Positions 47,155-55,102 of a DNA stretch of 64,000 bases are shown here, piece by piece. The position numbers and the translations under genes were made by a program. The notes under the pieces were generated by a model. The model worked only from the letters and a program-made list of their open reading frames with translations, did no database searches and was not told where the DNA came from. This DNA comes from DATFQI01 sp963816955 (GTDB lineage: Bacteria; Actinomycetota; Thermoleophilia; Solirubrobacterales; Solirubrobacteraceae): contig CAWFME010000004.1 in the NCBI GenBank assembly GCA_963816955.1, positions 992,001-1,056,000 of the forward strand. Reading direction: 5' to 3'. The stretch's first letter is position 1, and each line of letters starts with the position of its first letter.

Positions 47155-49526
47155 GCCGGAGCGGCCGCGCGGGCGGCGGGTCGGCGGGCGAGGCCGAGCG
47201 CGAGCACCGCGAGCGCGGCGACGGCCTGCAGCACCAGCACGACGGTCGCGAAGCCGACGATGCTCGAGAGCCCGGTGCCCGACAGCACGGCGATCTCCGC
47301 TACGGCGGCCGCGCCGAGCGCGATCAGGAAGCGCATCTCGCGCAACGCGAGCATGTACTGCACGCACAGGTAGCCGGCGGCCAGCAGCGTCATCGCGACG
47401 CCGAGCACGAGCAGCGCGCCCGAAGCCTGCACCGTCTCCTCGCCGAACGCGAGCCGCAGCACGAGCTTGGGCGCGACCGCGTACACGATCAGCATCGGCA
47501 CCGCCACGACCGCGACGACCCCGAGCGCGCGCACCAGCACGGGCCGCGGGTCCTCGCCGGCGCCCGCCTTGCGGGTCGCCTCCGGCAGCAGGTAGAGGCC
47601 GACGCCGATCGCCACCCAGACGACGGCCTTGGCGGCGACCGCGGCGGCCGCGTACGCGCCCGCGGCGTCGCCGCCGATCGTGCGCTTGACGAGGATCACG
47701 TCGACGTTCTGCAGGACGGCGACGAGGAACAGGCCGATCACGGCCGGCCAGGCGCCGGACACCAGCTCGCGCAGGCGCGTGACGGCCTGCGCGACGGGGG
47801 CGGCCCCGATCTTCCGGCGCGCGATCGCCACGAGCACGACCGCGGTCACGAGCATCGAGACCGGCGTGCCGAGATACGCGCCGGTGACGCCGAGCCCGGC
47901 CGCGACGAGCAGGATGCCGGAGACCAGCCGCCCGCCGGCCTCGAGCACGATCGACCAGCCGACCTCGCGATAGGCGTGCACGCCCTGCAGCGCGCCGCGC
48001 TCGATCGACAGCAGCAGCCACAGGCAACCCGTCGAGAGCGTCGCCGCCGCGGCCCATTCCTGCTCGACGGCGAGCAGGTCGGCGATCTGCACGCGCAGCA
48101 GCACCGAGCCCGCCGTCACGGCGACCAGGGCGAGCAGCATCGCCCGCCTCCAGGCCGCGATCGTCGCCGCGAGCCGGTCGCCCGACCCGAGCGTGCCCGT
48201 GGCGACCTCCCGCGCCACCACGACCTGCAGCGCGGAGCCGGGCACCGCGAGGATCAGGAAGGTCGAGACGAGCGCGGCCAGCGAGCCGTAGCCGTCGGCG
48301 CCGAGGATCCGCGCGAACAGGACGGTGAACAGCAGCGCGATCGCGTTGGAGGCCAGCGTCGCTGCGGCCAGCCCGGCGGCCTTGAGGGTCTCCGAGCCGC
48401 TCAGCGACGCGCGCAGCCCGGCGCGCTCGGAGACGGCCTCGTGCTCGAGCACGGCCAGGTTCTCGCGCGCGGTGCGCTCCCAGGTGAAGCCGGTCGCGCG
48501 GTCGTAGGCGGTCTCGCCGAGCCGCTCGCGCAGCTCGCGGTCCTCGACGAGCGCGCGCACGTGCGCGGTCAGCTCCTCGCCGTCCTGGGCGAGCAGGCCG
48601 GTGCGGCCGTCCTCGATCGACTCCGGCAGGCCGCCGACCGCCAGCGCGGCGCTCGGCGTGCGGTACATCGCCGCCTCCATCACGGTCAGGCACCAGCCCT
48701 CCGCCGAGGAGGCCGTCAGGTTGACCCACGAGCGCGAGAGCAGCTCCGCCTTGAGCTCCTCGCTCACGTGCCCGTGCAGCACGACGCGGTCGCTGAGCCC
48801 GCGCGCGGCGATCTCGGCCTCCAGCGCCTCGCGGTGGTCGCCCTCGCCCGCGATGTCGAGCACGGCCTCGGGGATCGCCTCGAGCGCGTCGAGCAGCAGC
48901 TCGATCCGCTTGTACTGCTTGAGCCGGCCGAGGTAGAGCAGCCGCGGGGTCTCCGAGCGCTCCGCGGCCGGGAAGGGCGGCGGCTCGACGCCGAGGTAGG
49001 CGACGTGGATGCGGTCGGCGGGCAGCCCGAGATCCAGCAGGTCGTGGCGGCCGGACTCGGAGATCGTCAGGAACGTCGTGTCGCGGTAGAGCATCCGCAG
49101 CGGCAGCGTCTCCGCGAGCAGGGCGGCGAGCGCGCCGGGGCGGCCCATCTCGGCGACGTAGTGGTCGCGGTGGACGTGGTGCACGAGCGCGACGCGCGGC
49201 CGGCGCAGCCACAGCGGCGTCAGGAACGTGATCCCGTTGACGACCTCGAGCACGACGTCGGCCTCGCGCGCGAGCCCGCGCCGCAGGGACGCCCAGGCCG
49301 CGCGCGGGAAGACGGTCAGCCGCGTGCCCATGCGGTGCACGGCGAGGTCCGGGGCCGGCTCCTCGCTCCGCACGGCGCCGGGGTAGGCGCCCGCCACGAC
49401 GGTCACGCGGTGGCCCCATTCCAGCCAGCGCGCGACCTGGCCGTGCAGGTTCGTCCCGGTGCCGCCGCCCTGCGGGTGCGTCCAGTCGCGGTCCGTCAGG
49501 ACGAGGATGTGCAGACCCTCCGGCAT
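47151..49526 (-). CDS. fused family 4 glycosyltransferase and MOP flippase, 791 aa
   Basis: Two modules are in one uninterrupted frame. Residues ~1-375 are a GT4 glycosyltransferase: HILVLTDRDWTHPQGGGTGTNLHGQ, HHVHRDHYVAEMG, LLYLGRLKQYKRIELLLDAL, and the donor block SSAEGWCLTVMEAAMYRTPS. After a linker (~375-390), residues ~390-785 form a 12- to 14-helix MOP/Wzx-like flippase: ASNAIALLFTVLFARILGADGYGSLAALV, VDVILVKRTIGGDAAGAYAAAAV, and paired C-terminal helices. Making and flipping the lipid-linked sugar would thus be one polypeptide. ATG 49526 is 10 nt from TACCGT on the minus strand. A sequencing artefact joining two genes is unlikely, since no stop or start lies in the linker. Confidence 0.85.
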   Translation of the reverse strand: MPEGLHILVLTDRDWTHPQGGGTGTNLHGQVARWLEWGHRVTVVAGAYPGAVRSEEPAPDLAVHRMGTRLTVFPRAAWASLRRGLAREADVVLEVVNGITFLTPLWLRRPRVALVHHVHRDHYVAEMGRPGALAALLAETLPLRMLYRDTTFLTISESGRHDLLDLGLPADRIHVAYLGVEPPPFPAAERSETPRLLYLGRLKQYKRIELLLDALEAIPEAVLDIAGEGDHREALEAEIAARGLSDRVVLHGHVSEELKAELLSRSWVNLTASSAEGWCLTVMEAAMYRTPSAALAVGGLPESIEDGRTGLLAQDGEELTAHVRALVEDRELRERLGETAYDRATGFTWERTARENLAVLEHEAVSERAGLRASLSGSETLKAAGLAAATLASNAIALLFTVLFARILGADGYGSLAALVSTFLILAVPGSALQVVVAREVATGTLGSGDRLAATIAAWRRAMLLALVAVTAGSVLLRVQIADLLAVEQEWAAAATLSTGCLWLLLSIERGALQGVHAYREVGWSIVLEAGGRLVSGILLVAAGLGVTGAYLGTPVSMLVTAVVLVAIARRKIGAAPVAQAVTRLRELVSGAWPAVIGLFLVAVLQNVDVILVKRTIGGDAAGAYAAAAVAAKAVVWVAIGVGLYLLPEATRKAGAGEDPRPVLVRALGVVAVVAVPMLIVYAVAPKLVLRLAFGEETVQASGALLVLGVAMTLLAAGYLCVQYMLALREMRFLIALGAAAVAEIAVLSGTGLSSIVGFATVVLVLQAVAALAVLALGLARRPAARAAAPA

Positions 49527-49536
49527 TCCGGCGGGC

Positions 49537-49542
49537 ACGGTA
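49537..49542 (-). promoter_or_regulatory. putative -10 element (TACCGT) of the glycosyltransferase-flippase gene
   Basis: On the minus strand TACCGT ends 10 nt before ATG 49526. Confidence 0.4.
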
Positions 49543-49550
49543 GCGGGGGA

Positions 49551-49556
49551 TACACT
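49551..49556 (+). promoter_or_regulatory. putative -10 element (TACACT) of the LPxTG gene and t6A operon
   Basis: TACACT ends 10 nt before ATG 49567; it lies 8 nt from the opposite-strand -10. Confidence 0.4.
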
Positions 49557-49566
49557 GGCGCGCTCG

Positions 49567-49911
49567 ATGACCCGCTTCTTGCTCTGCATCGCGGCGCTCC
49601 TGTGCGCCCTCGCGGCGCCCTCGGCGGCCCTCGCGCAGGGCGCCGGGGACGAGCAGTACCAGGACCCGTTCGGCGAGGAGCAGGCGGACCCGGCGCCGAC
49701 GGCCACGCCGGCGCCGGCCGCCCCGAGCGCCCCCGCCCCGACGGCCACCCCGAGCACGTCCCAGGCGCCGGCCCAGCCGGCTCCCGCTCCCGCGCCCGCC
49801 GGCGAGCAGCTCCCGCGCACCGGCGTGGACGCCGGCTGGATCGCGCTCGCGGGCGGCATGCTGCTCGCCGCCGGTCTCGCAGTGCGCCGCCGTGCGGACC
49901 ACCAGCGCTGA
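49567..49911 (+). CDS. small secreted LPxTG-type cell-wall protein
   Basis: A 114-residue surface protein. Signal peptide FLLCIAALLCALAAPSAALA; a short acidic segment; a ~50-residue Pro/Ala/Thr-rich spacer; then the sortase motif LPRTG, a membrane helix (AGWIALAGGMLLAAGLAV) and the basic tail RRRADHQR. This is a complete cell-wall sorting signal. No sortase gene is in the window. The 3' end overlaps tsaE by 20 nt, so it is the first gene of the t6A operon. Function of the exposed part is unknown. Confidence 0.85.
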   Translation: MTRFLLCIAALLCALAAPSAALAQGAGDEQYQDPFGEEQADPAPTATPAPAAPSAPAPTATPSTSQAPAQPAPAPAPAGEQLPRTGVDAGWIALAGGMLLAAGLAVRRRADHQR

Positions 49912-50296
49912 GGCCACGGAGCGCGCGGGCGCCGAGCTCGCGGCCGAGCTGCGGCCCGGGGACGTCGTGCTGGTCTCCGGCGAGCTGGGCGCCGGCAAGA
50001 CGACGTTCGTGCGCGGCGCGCTGCGCGCGCTCGGCGTCACGGGTCCCGTGACGAGCCCGACGTTCGTCGTCGGCGTCGCCTACGAGGGGGCCGACGGTCC
50101 GCTGGCGCACCTCGACCTCTACCGCCTGGCCGGGATGGCCGGCGAGGACCCCGGCCTGCTCGACCCCTTCTTCGCGCCCGACTCGATCGCCTTCGTCGAG
50201 TGGCCGGAGTGCGCGCCGGGCGCATGGCCCGAGGAGCGCGTGAAGCGCCACGTGCAGCTCGAGCACGCGGGCGGCGACGAGCGGGAGATCGCGTGA
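49892..50296 (+). CDS. tsaE: tRNA t6A biosynthesis ATPase TsaE
   Basis: A 134-residue P-loop protein of the YjeE family. Walker A is GELGAGKTT near residue 31, followed by TSPTFVV and the family motif HLDLYRLAG, and FVEWPE near the end. TsaE drives cycles of the TsaBD complex making threonylcarbamoyladenosine at tRNA position 37. GTG 49892 lies inside the upstream LPxTG gene (20-nt overlap). tsaB starts in its stop codon. Confidence 0.95.
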   Translation: MRTTSAEATERAGAELAAELRPGDVVLVSGELGAGKTTFVRGALRALGVTGPVTSPTFVVGVAYEGADGPLAHLDLYRLAGMAGEDPGLLDPFFAPDSIAFVEWPECAPGAWPEERVKRHVQLEHAGGDEREIA

Positions 50297-50973
50297 TCCT
50301 CGGCGTCGACACCGCCACGGCAGCGACCGCCGCTGCGGTCTGGGCGCCGGACGGCCCGGCCTTCGAGGCGCGCGACGATCCGTCGGCCGGCGAGCGGCCG
50401 CAGCACGCGAGCCGGCTGCTCGAGCTGGTCGAGGCGGCGCTGGCGGGCGCGGGCGCGAGCTGGGACGACGTCGAGCGGATCGCCGTCGGCGTCGGCCCGG
50501 GCGGGTTCACCGGCCTGCGCCACGGGATCGCGACCGCCCGCGCGCTGGCGCAGGGCCGCGGGCTGCCGCTGGCGGCGGTGTCCAGCCTGGAGGCGCTCGC
50601 GCGCGGCGCCGAAGCCGAGGCCGGCGGCCGCCCCGTGCTCGCCGTCATAGACGCGCGCCGCGGCGAGGTGTTCGCCGCCGCCTGGCAGGGCGCCGAGCGG
50701 CTGCTCGACCCGGTCGCCATCGATCCCGCCGAGCTCGCCGCGAGCCTCGGCGCAGGGCGGCTTGCAGGCCCGCTGGCCGCCGGTGACGGGTCGGTACGCT
50801 TCAGGGAGCTTTTCGAGCGGGCCGGGGCGCTGGTTCCGTCGGATCGCTCCCCCGCCCACAGGGTCAGCGCGCTGCAGGTCTGCCGGCTCGGCGCCGCCGG
50901 GGAGGCGACGGACCGGGACCGGCTCGTTCCCGACTACCGCCGCGAGCCAGACGCCAAGCCCCGCCCCTCTTGA
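50293..50973 (+). CDS. tsaB: tRNA t6A biosynthesis protein TsaB
   Basis: A 226-residue ASKHA-fold protein: ILGVDTATAATAAAVW at the N-terminus, VGVGPGGFTGLRHGIATARAL near residue 75, and VIDARRGEVFAAAW. TsaB is the non-catalytic dimerisation partner of TsaD. The GTG overlaps the tsaE stop by 4 nt. The TTG of rimI overlaps its stop by 4 nt. Length and motifs are normal. Confidence 0.94.
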   Translation: MILGVDTATAATAAAVWAPDGPAFEARDDPSAGERPQHASRLLELVEAALAGAGASWDDVERIAVGVGPGGFTGLRHGIATARALAQGRGLPLAAVSSLEALARGAEAEAGGRPVLAVIDARRGEVFAAAWQGAERLLDPVAIDPAELAASLGAGRLAGPLAAGDGSVRFRELFERAGALVPSDRSPAHRVSALQVCRLGAAGEATDRDRLVPDYRREPDAKPRPS

Positions 50974-51494
50974 CCGCCCCGCCCACCGCCGCCATCGAGG
51001 TCCGCCGCCTCACCTACGCCGACCTCCCGCAGGTCGTCGCGATCGAGCGCCGCGCGTTCACGACGCCGTGGTCGCTGGCGATGTTCGTGCTCGAGCTGTC
51101 CAAGCCCAGCGGCGTCTGCCTGGCCGCCGAGGTCGAGGGGGAGCTGGCCGGCTACCTCGTGTGCTCGCGCTACGACCTCGTCTGGCACATCATGAACGTC
51201 TCCGTGGACCCCGACCGGCGCCGCCGCGGGATCGCCACCGCGTTGCTGCACGCGCTGTTCGAGCGGGTCGACGGGGCGGGCGGGGACCGGGCGGGCGGGG
51301 AATCCCAGTTCACGCTCGAGGTGCGCCGCTCCAACACCGGCGCCTACGCGCTCTACGAGGGCCTCGGCTTCAAGGGCGCGGGCGTCCGCCGCCGCTACTA
51401 CGCCGACAACGGAGAGGACGCGGTCGTGATGTGGCGCACCCCGGCGACGCGGCGCGGCTCGCTCGACGACGTCCCGAACCCGCAGCCGCTGTGA
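50970..51494 (+). CDS. rimI: ribosomal-protein N-acetyltransferase RimI
   Basis: A 174-residue GNAT enzyme placed between tsaB and tsaD, as commonly seen for RimI. Motifs: IEVRRLTYADLPQVVAIERRAF, then TTPWS typical of RimI, the acetyl-CoA loop DPDRRRRGIATALL, and RRSNTGAYALYEGLGF. It acetylates the N-terminal alanine of ribosomal protein S18 in E. coli. A TTG start at 50970 is indicated by the 4-nt overlap with tsaB. The C-terminus overlaps the tsaD GTG. Confidence 0.92.
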   Translation: MTAPPTAAIEVRRLTYADLPQVVAIERRAFTTPWSLAMFVLELSKPSGVCLAAEVEGELAGYLVCSRYDLVWHIMNVSVDPDRRRRGIATALLHALFERVDGAGGDRAGGESQFTLEVRRSNTGAYALYEGLGFKGAGVRRRYYADNGEDAVVMWRTPATRRGSLDDVPNPQPL

Positions 51495-52471
51495 TCCTCG
51501 CGCTCGAGACCTCCTGCGACGACACCTGCGCCGCCGTCATCACCCGCGACGGCGAGATCCGCTCCAACGTCGTCTCCTCCCAGGGCATCCACGACCGCTA
51601 CGGCGGCGTGGTGCCGGAGATCGCCAGCCGCCACCACCTCGAGCTCGTCAACCTCGTCGTCGACGAGGCCCTGGAGCGAGCCGGCGCCACGCTCGACGAT
51701 GCGGAGCTGATCGCGGTCACCCAGGGCCCGGGGCTCGTGGGGGCGCTGCTCGTGGGCGTCGCCACCGCCAAGGGCCTGGCCGCCGCCCGCCGCCTCCCGC
51801 TCGCGCCGGTCGACCACCTCCAAGGCCACGTCGCCGCGAACTTCCTCCAGCCCGACCCGATCGAGCCGCCGTTCCTGTGCCTGCTCGCCTCGGGCGGCCA
51901 CACGCTGCTGGCGCGCGTGACCGAGCACGGCGCGCACGAGCGGCTCGGCACGACGCTCGACGACGCCGCGGGCGAGGCGTTCGACAAGGGCGCCCGGCTG
52001 CTCGGCCTCGGCTATCCCGGCGGCCCCGCGCTCTCCAAGCTCGCGCTCGACGGCGACCCCGGGGCGTTCGCGTTCCCGACGGCCCAGCGCGTCGCGGGGC
52101 TGGACTTCTCCTTCGCGGGCCTCAAGACCGCGCTGCTCTACAAGGTGCGCGAGCTGGGGGAGGAGGAGGCCGGGCGCCGCCGCGCCGACCTCGCCGCCTC
52201 CTACGAGCACGCGATCGTGGAGACGCTGATCCTGCGGGTCAAGCGGGCGATCGAAGCCGAGCCGGACGCTCCCCGGCTGGCGATCGGCGGCGGCGTCGCG
52301 GCCAACGCGCGGCTGCGCGAGCGCGCCGCCGGCCTCGGCGTGCCGGTGAAGATCCCGCCGCCGTCGCTGTGCACCGACAACGCGGCGATGATCGCCTCCG
52401 CGGCCCGCTGGGTGGAGCCCGTCCCGTTCCCCGGCTACCTCGGGCTCGACGCCTACCCGACCGCGGCGTGA
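51491..52471 (+). CDS. tsaD: tRNA N6-adenosine threonylcarbamoyltransferase TsaD
   Basis: The 326-residue catalytic subunit of t6A synthesis: ILALETSCDDTCAAVI at the start, metal-binding VPEIASRHHLELV, VTQGPGLVGALLVGV, ASGGHTLL, EAFDKGARLLGLGYPGG, DFSFAGLKTALL and GGGVAANARLRE. All ASKHA and metal-site motifs are present and the length is normal. GTG 51491 overlaps the rimI stop. The order tsaE-tsaB-rimI-tsaD makes one module with likely translational coupling. Confidence 0.96.
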   Translation: MILALETSCDDTCAAVITRDGEIRSNVVSSQGIHDRYGGVVPEIASRHHLELVNLVVDEALERAGATLDDAELIAVTQGPGLVGALLVGVATAKGLAAARRLPLAPVDHLQGHVAANFLQPDPIEPPFLCLLASGGHTLLARVTEHGAHERLGTTLDDAAGEAFDKGARLLGLGYPGGPALSKLALDGDPGAFAFPTAQRVAGLDFSFAGLKTALLYKVRELGEEEAGRRRADLAASYEHAIVETLILRVKRAIEAEPDAPRLAIGGGVAANARLRERAAGLGVPVKIPPPSLCTDNAAMIASAARWVEPVPFPGYLGLDAYPTAA

Positions 52472-52707
52472 GCGCCGTCACGCTGTACGGCCGGCCCGGC
52501 TGCCACCTCTGCGACGAGGCCCGCGAGGCGCTCGAGCGCGTGCGCGCCGACGCGCCCTTCGAGCTGCTCGAGGTCGACATCGAGCGCGACGACGAGCTGC
52601 TCAGGCGCTACCTCGAGCGCATCCCCGTGGTGAGCGTCGACGGCGAGGAGCTGTTCGACTACGAGGTGGACGAGGCCGCGCTGCGACGCCGCCTCGCTCT
52701 ATCGTGA
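52468..52707 (+). CDS. glutaredoxin-like protein (DUF836 type)
   Basis: A 79-residue thioredoxin-fold protein: VTLYGRPGCHLCDEAREAL with a CxxC redox site (Cys-His-Leu-Cys, residues ~12-15), FELLEVDIERDDEL and RIPVVSVDGEELF (cis-Pro). GTG overlaps the tsaD stop by 4 nt, so it ends the t6A operon. Position directly before the redox sensor gene rex suggests a thiol/redox link. Substrate unknown. Confidence 0.88.
   Translation: MSAVTLYGRPGCHLCDEAREALERVRADAPFELLEVDIERDDELLRRYLERIPVVSVDGEELFDYEVDEAALRRRLALS
52700..52705 (+). promoter_or_regulatory. putative leaderless -10 element (TATCGT) of rex
   Basis: TATCGT, inside the end of the glutaredoxin gene, ends exactly 7 nt before ATG 52713, supporting that codon as the rex start. 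Confidence 0.45.
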
Positions 52708-52712
52708 GGGCG

Positions 52713-53399
52713 ATGGGCATCGGCGACGTCGCGACCTCGAGCGGTGGCGCCACGCCGGGCGAGGGCGGGGTGGGGCTCAGCACCGACCGCTTGTCGCTCG
52801 GGGTGGCGGCGCGGCTGTCGCGCTACCTGCAGGTCCTCACGCAGGCCCGCAAGATGGGCAAGGAGACGATCTCCTCCCAGGAGCTGTCGGAGTACACGCA
52901 CGTCAACTCCACCCAGATCCGCCGCGACCTGTCGGGCTTCGGCAAGTTCGGCAAGCGCGGCGTGGGCTACAACGTGGACTCGCTGGTCTCGCAGATCCGC
53001 AAGATCCTGCGCACCAGCGGCCAGCACAACATCGCGCTGTTCGGCGCCGGGCACCTCGGCAAGGCGATCGCCTCCTCGGACATCTTCGCCGACCACGGCT
53101 TCCGCGTCGTGGCGATCTTCGACCCCGACGAGGGCAAGATCGGCGAGTCGGTGGGGCCCGCCACGGTCCGCCATCCGGACGAGCTGCGCCAGATCGTCGA
53201 GGAGGAGGACATCGTCGTCGGCGTGCTGGCCGTGCCGACCGTCGCGGCCCAGGAGCTGGCCGACCAGCTCGTCGACGCGGGCGTCAAGATCATCTTCAAC
53301 TACTCCGAGGCGCTGCTGCACGTGCCGCCGGAGGTGACGGTGCACACGTCCAGCCCCGCCGTCGACCTGCTCTACGCGCTCTACTTCTACCTGACCTAG
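52713..53399 (+). CDS. rex: redox-sensing transcriptional repressor Rex
   Basis: Rex binds operators of respiratory and fermentative genes and leaves DNA when NADH rises. The 228-residue product has a winged-helix domain (RLSRYLQVLTQARKMGKETISSQELSEY and TQIRRDLSGFGKFGKRGVGYN in segments) and a Rossmann domain with NIALFGAGHLGKAIASS, then a domain-swapped C-terminal helix. A ~25-residue Gly/Ser-rich N-terminal extension precedes the DNA-binding domain. ATG 52713 is chosen because TATCGT lies 7 nt upstream; an in-frame GTG at 52704 overlapping the previous stop is possible. I saw no clear Rex operator in the window. Confidence 0.95.
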   Translation: MGIGDVATSSGGATPGEGGVGLSTDRLSLGVAARLSRYLQVLTQARKMGKETISSQELSEYTHVNSTQIRRDLSGFGKFGKRGVGYNVDSLVSQIRKILRTSGQHNIALFGAGHLGKAIASSDIFADHGFRVVAIFDPDEGKIGESVGPATVRHPDELRQIVEEEDIVVGVLAVPTVAAQELADQLVDAGVKIIFNYSEALLHVPPEVTVHTSSPAVDLLYALYFYLT

Positions 53400-53406
53400 C
53401 GCTCCT

Positions 53407-54540
53407 GTGATCGACCTCGCCACCGCGCGCGAGACCTTCGAGAGCTCGACGGACTTCACCGTCGGGATCGAGGAGGAGTTCGCCCTCCTGGACCCCGGCA
53501 CGCTCGACCTCGCGCCGCGCTTCGAGCTGCTGCGCGACGCCGCGCAGGCCGACCCGGTGCTGACCGAGTCGATCGCCGGCGAGCTGATCTCGAGCGAGAT
53601 CGAGATCCGCTCGGGGCGCGGCGAGGACGCCGAGGACGCCCGCGGCCGCCAGGCCGACCGCCGCCGGCGGCTGTTCACGCTCGCCGCCGCCAACGGCGTC
53701 GCGCTGGGCTCGACGGGGACGCATCCGCTGAGCGACTACCGCGAGCAGCACATCATCGACACGGAGCACTACCACCGCGTCGAGGACGGCCTGAAGTACG
53801 TCGCCTGGCGCAACAACACGTTCTCCGTGCACGTCCACGTCGGCGTCCGCGGCGCCGACCGCGCCGTGCTGGTGTGCGACCGCCTGCGCCCGGTCCTGCC
53901 GATGCTGCTCGCGATCTCGGCCAACTCGCCCTACGTCGACAAGATCGACTCCGGCCTGCACAGCGCCCGCAGCCAGACGTTCACGAAGTCGTTCCCGCGC
54001 TGCGGCGTGCCGGACGCCTTCGGCTCCTGGCAGGCGTGGGCGGACTACGTGGAGCTGCTGGTGCGGACGGGCTCGATCGTCGAGTTCACCCAGCTGTGGT
54101 GGTCCGTGCGCCCGCACCACGACTTCGGGACCGTCGAGGTCCGCATCTGCGACGCCCAGACGACGGCGCAGGAGGCCGACCAGCTCGCCGCGCTGATCGT
54201 GGCCTGCGTGCGCCGCGCCGCCGAGGAGGTCGACGCGGGCGAGACCCCGCCCGAGCTGCCCGGCCGGCTGATCGAGGAGAACATGTGGCGGGCGATCCGC
54301 CACGGGCTCGACGGCGAGCTGCTGGACCTGCACGCCGCGCGGATCGAGCCGTACCCGGCGGCGGAGGCGCTCGACCGGCTGAAGGCCTGGACCGGAGCGG
54401 AGATCGCGCTCCCCGACCTCAACGGCGCCCAGCGCCAGCGCCGGATGATCGCTGCCGGCGCGAGCCCGGCGGAGGTGTACGCCGCGGCTGTTCGGGAAAC
54501 CCACGCGACCTACCACCAGGAGGAGGAGCGCGTCCCATGA
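53407..54540 (+). CDS. GCS2-family carboxylate-amine ligase (YbdK-like)
   Basis: A 377-residue ATP-dependent ligase: VGIEEEFALLDP at the N-terminus (Glu cluster of the active site), GELISSEIEIRSG, ALGSTGTHPLSDYR, NTFSVHVHVGV, ANSPYVDKIDSGLHSARSQTF and FGTVEVRICDAQTT. These are the marks of YbdK/GCS2 enzymes, which show weak glutamate-cysteine ligase activity; the physiological product here may differ. The GTG follows the rex stop by 7 nt, and the stop overlaps the DUF1844 ATG by 4 nt. Confidence 0.9.
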   Translation: MIDLATARETFESSTDFTVGIEEEFALLDPGTLDLAPRFELLRDAAQADPVLTESIAGELISSEIEIRSGRGEDAEDARGRQADRRRRLFTLAAANGVALGSTGTHPLSDYREQHIIDTEHYHRVEDGLKYVAWRNNTFSVHVHVGVRGADRAVLVCDRLRPVLPMLLAISANSPYVDKIDSGLHSARSQTFTKSFPRCGVPDAFGSWQAWADYVELLVRTGSIVEFTQLWWSVRPHHDFGTVEVRICDAQTTAQEADQLAALIVACVRRAAEEVDAGETPPELPGRLIEENMWRAIRHGLDGELLDLHAARIEPYPAAEALDRLKAWTGAEIALPDLNGAQRQRRMIAAGASPAEVYAAAVRETHATYHQEEERVP

Positions 54541-54977
54541 GCCAGCCACCCGACGAACCCCAGCTCACCGAGGAGCAGCTGCGCCAGATCGAGGCCGAGA
54601 TGGAGCGCATCACGGTCGACGACGTGCTGCTGCAGACGCTCGTGACCCTGCTCAACCTCGCCGCTCGCAAGGCCGGGCTGGCGTCCCCGCCCGGCGAAGG
54701 CCCACCGCCCGACCTCGAGCAGATGCGCCAGGCGATCGACGGCGCGCGGGCGATCCTGCCGCTCGTCGAGCAGCGCCACGCCGACCAGCTCGGGCCCGTG
54801 CGGGACACGCTCTCGCAGCTCCAGATGGCCTACTCGCAGCTGCGCGGGCAGGGCGGGGGCGAGCCCGGGGACGAGGGCGGCGGCGGCGGCGGGACGCCGC
54901 CGCAGGAGCCGAAGGGGCCCGAGGGCGGCCCCGGCCGCGCGCAGTCGTCCGGGCGCCTCTGGGTCCCGGGCCAGTAG
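54537..54977 (+). CDS. DUF1844 protein
   Basis: A 146-residue soluble protein. Residues ~5-95 form the DUF1844 helical domain (VDDVLLQTLVTLLNLAARKAGL, DLEQMRQAIDGARAILPLVE, DTLSQLQMAYSQL). The remaining ~50 residues are a disordered Gly/Pro/Glu tail. ATG overlaps the ligase stop by 4 nt. Family function is unknown. Confidence 0.85.
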   Translation: MSQPPDEPQLTEEQLRQIEAEMERITVDDVLLQTLVTLLNLAARKAGLASPPGEGPPPDLEQMRQAIDGARAILPLVEQRHADQLGPVRDTLSQLQMAYSQLRGQGGGEPGDEGGGGGGTPPQEPKGPEGGPGRAQSSGRLWVPGQ

Positions 54978-55011
54978 CCCGCCGGACCACCTTGTAGACT
55001 CTCCGCGTCCG

Positions 55012-55037
55012 AGCGGCGGCCTGATGGCTGCCGCTCA
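55012..55037 (+). promoter_or_regulatory. 11-bp hairpin in the hppA leader
   Basis: GAGCGGCGGCC and GGCTGCCGCTC pair with one G-U wobble around a TGAT loop, 65 nt before the hppA start. It may stabilise or regulate the leader. No known riboswitch motif is recognised. A TAGACT (54996-55001) just upstream could be the -10. Confidence 0.4.
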
Positions 55038-55102
55038 GCGCGTTTCGAGGCTTCGCGGCGGGCCTGCGCCCGCTCGTCAACTGAAATTCCAGAGGGGTTA
55101 CC

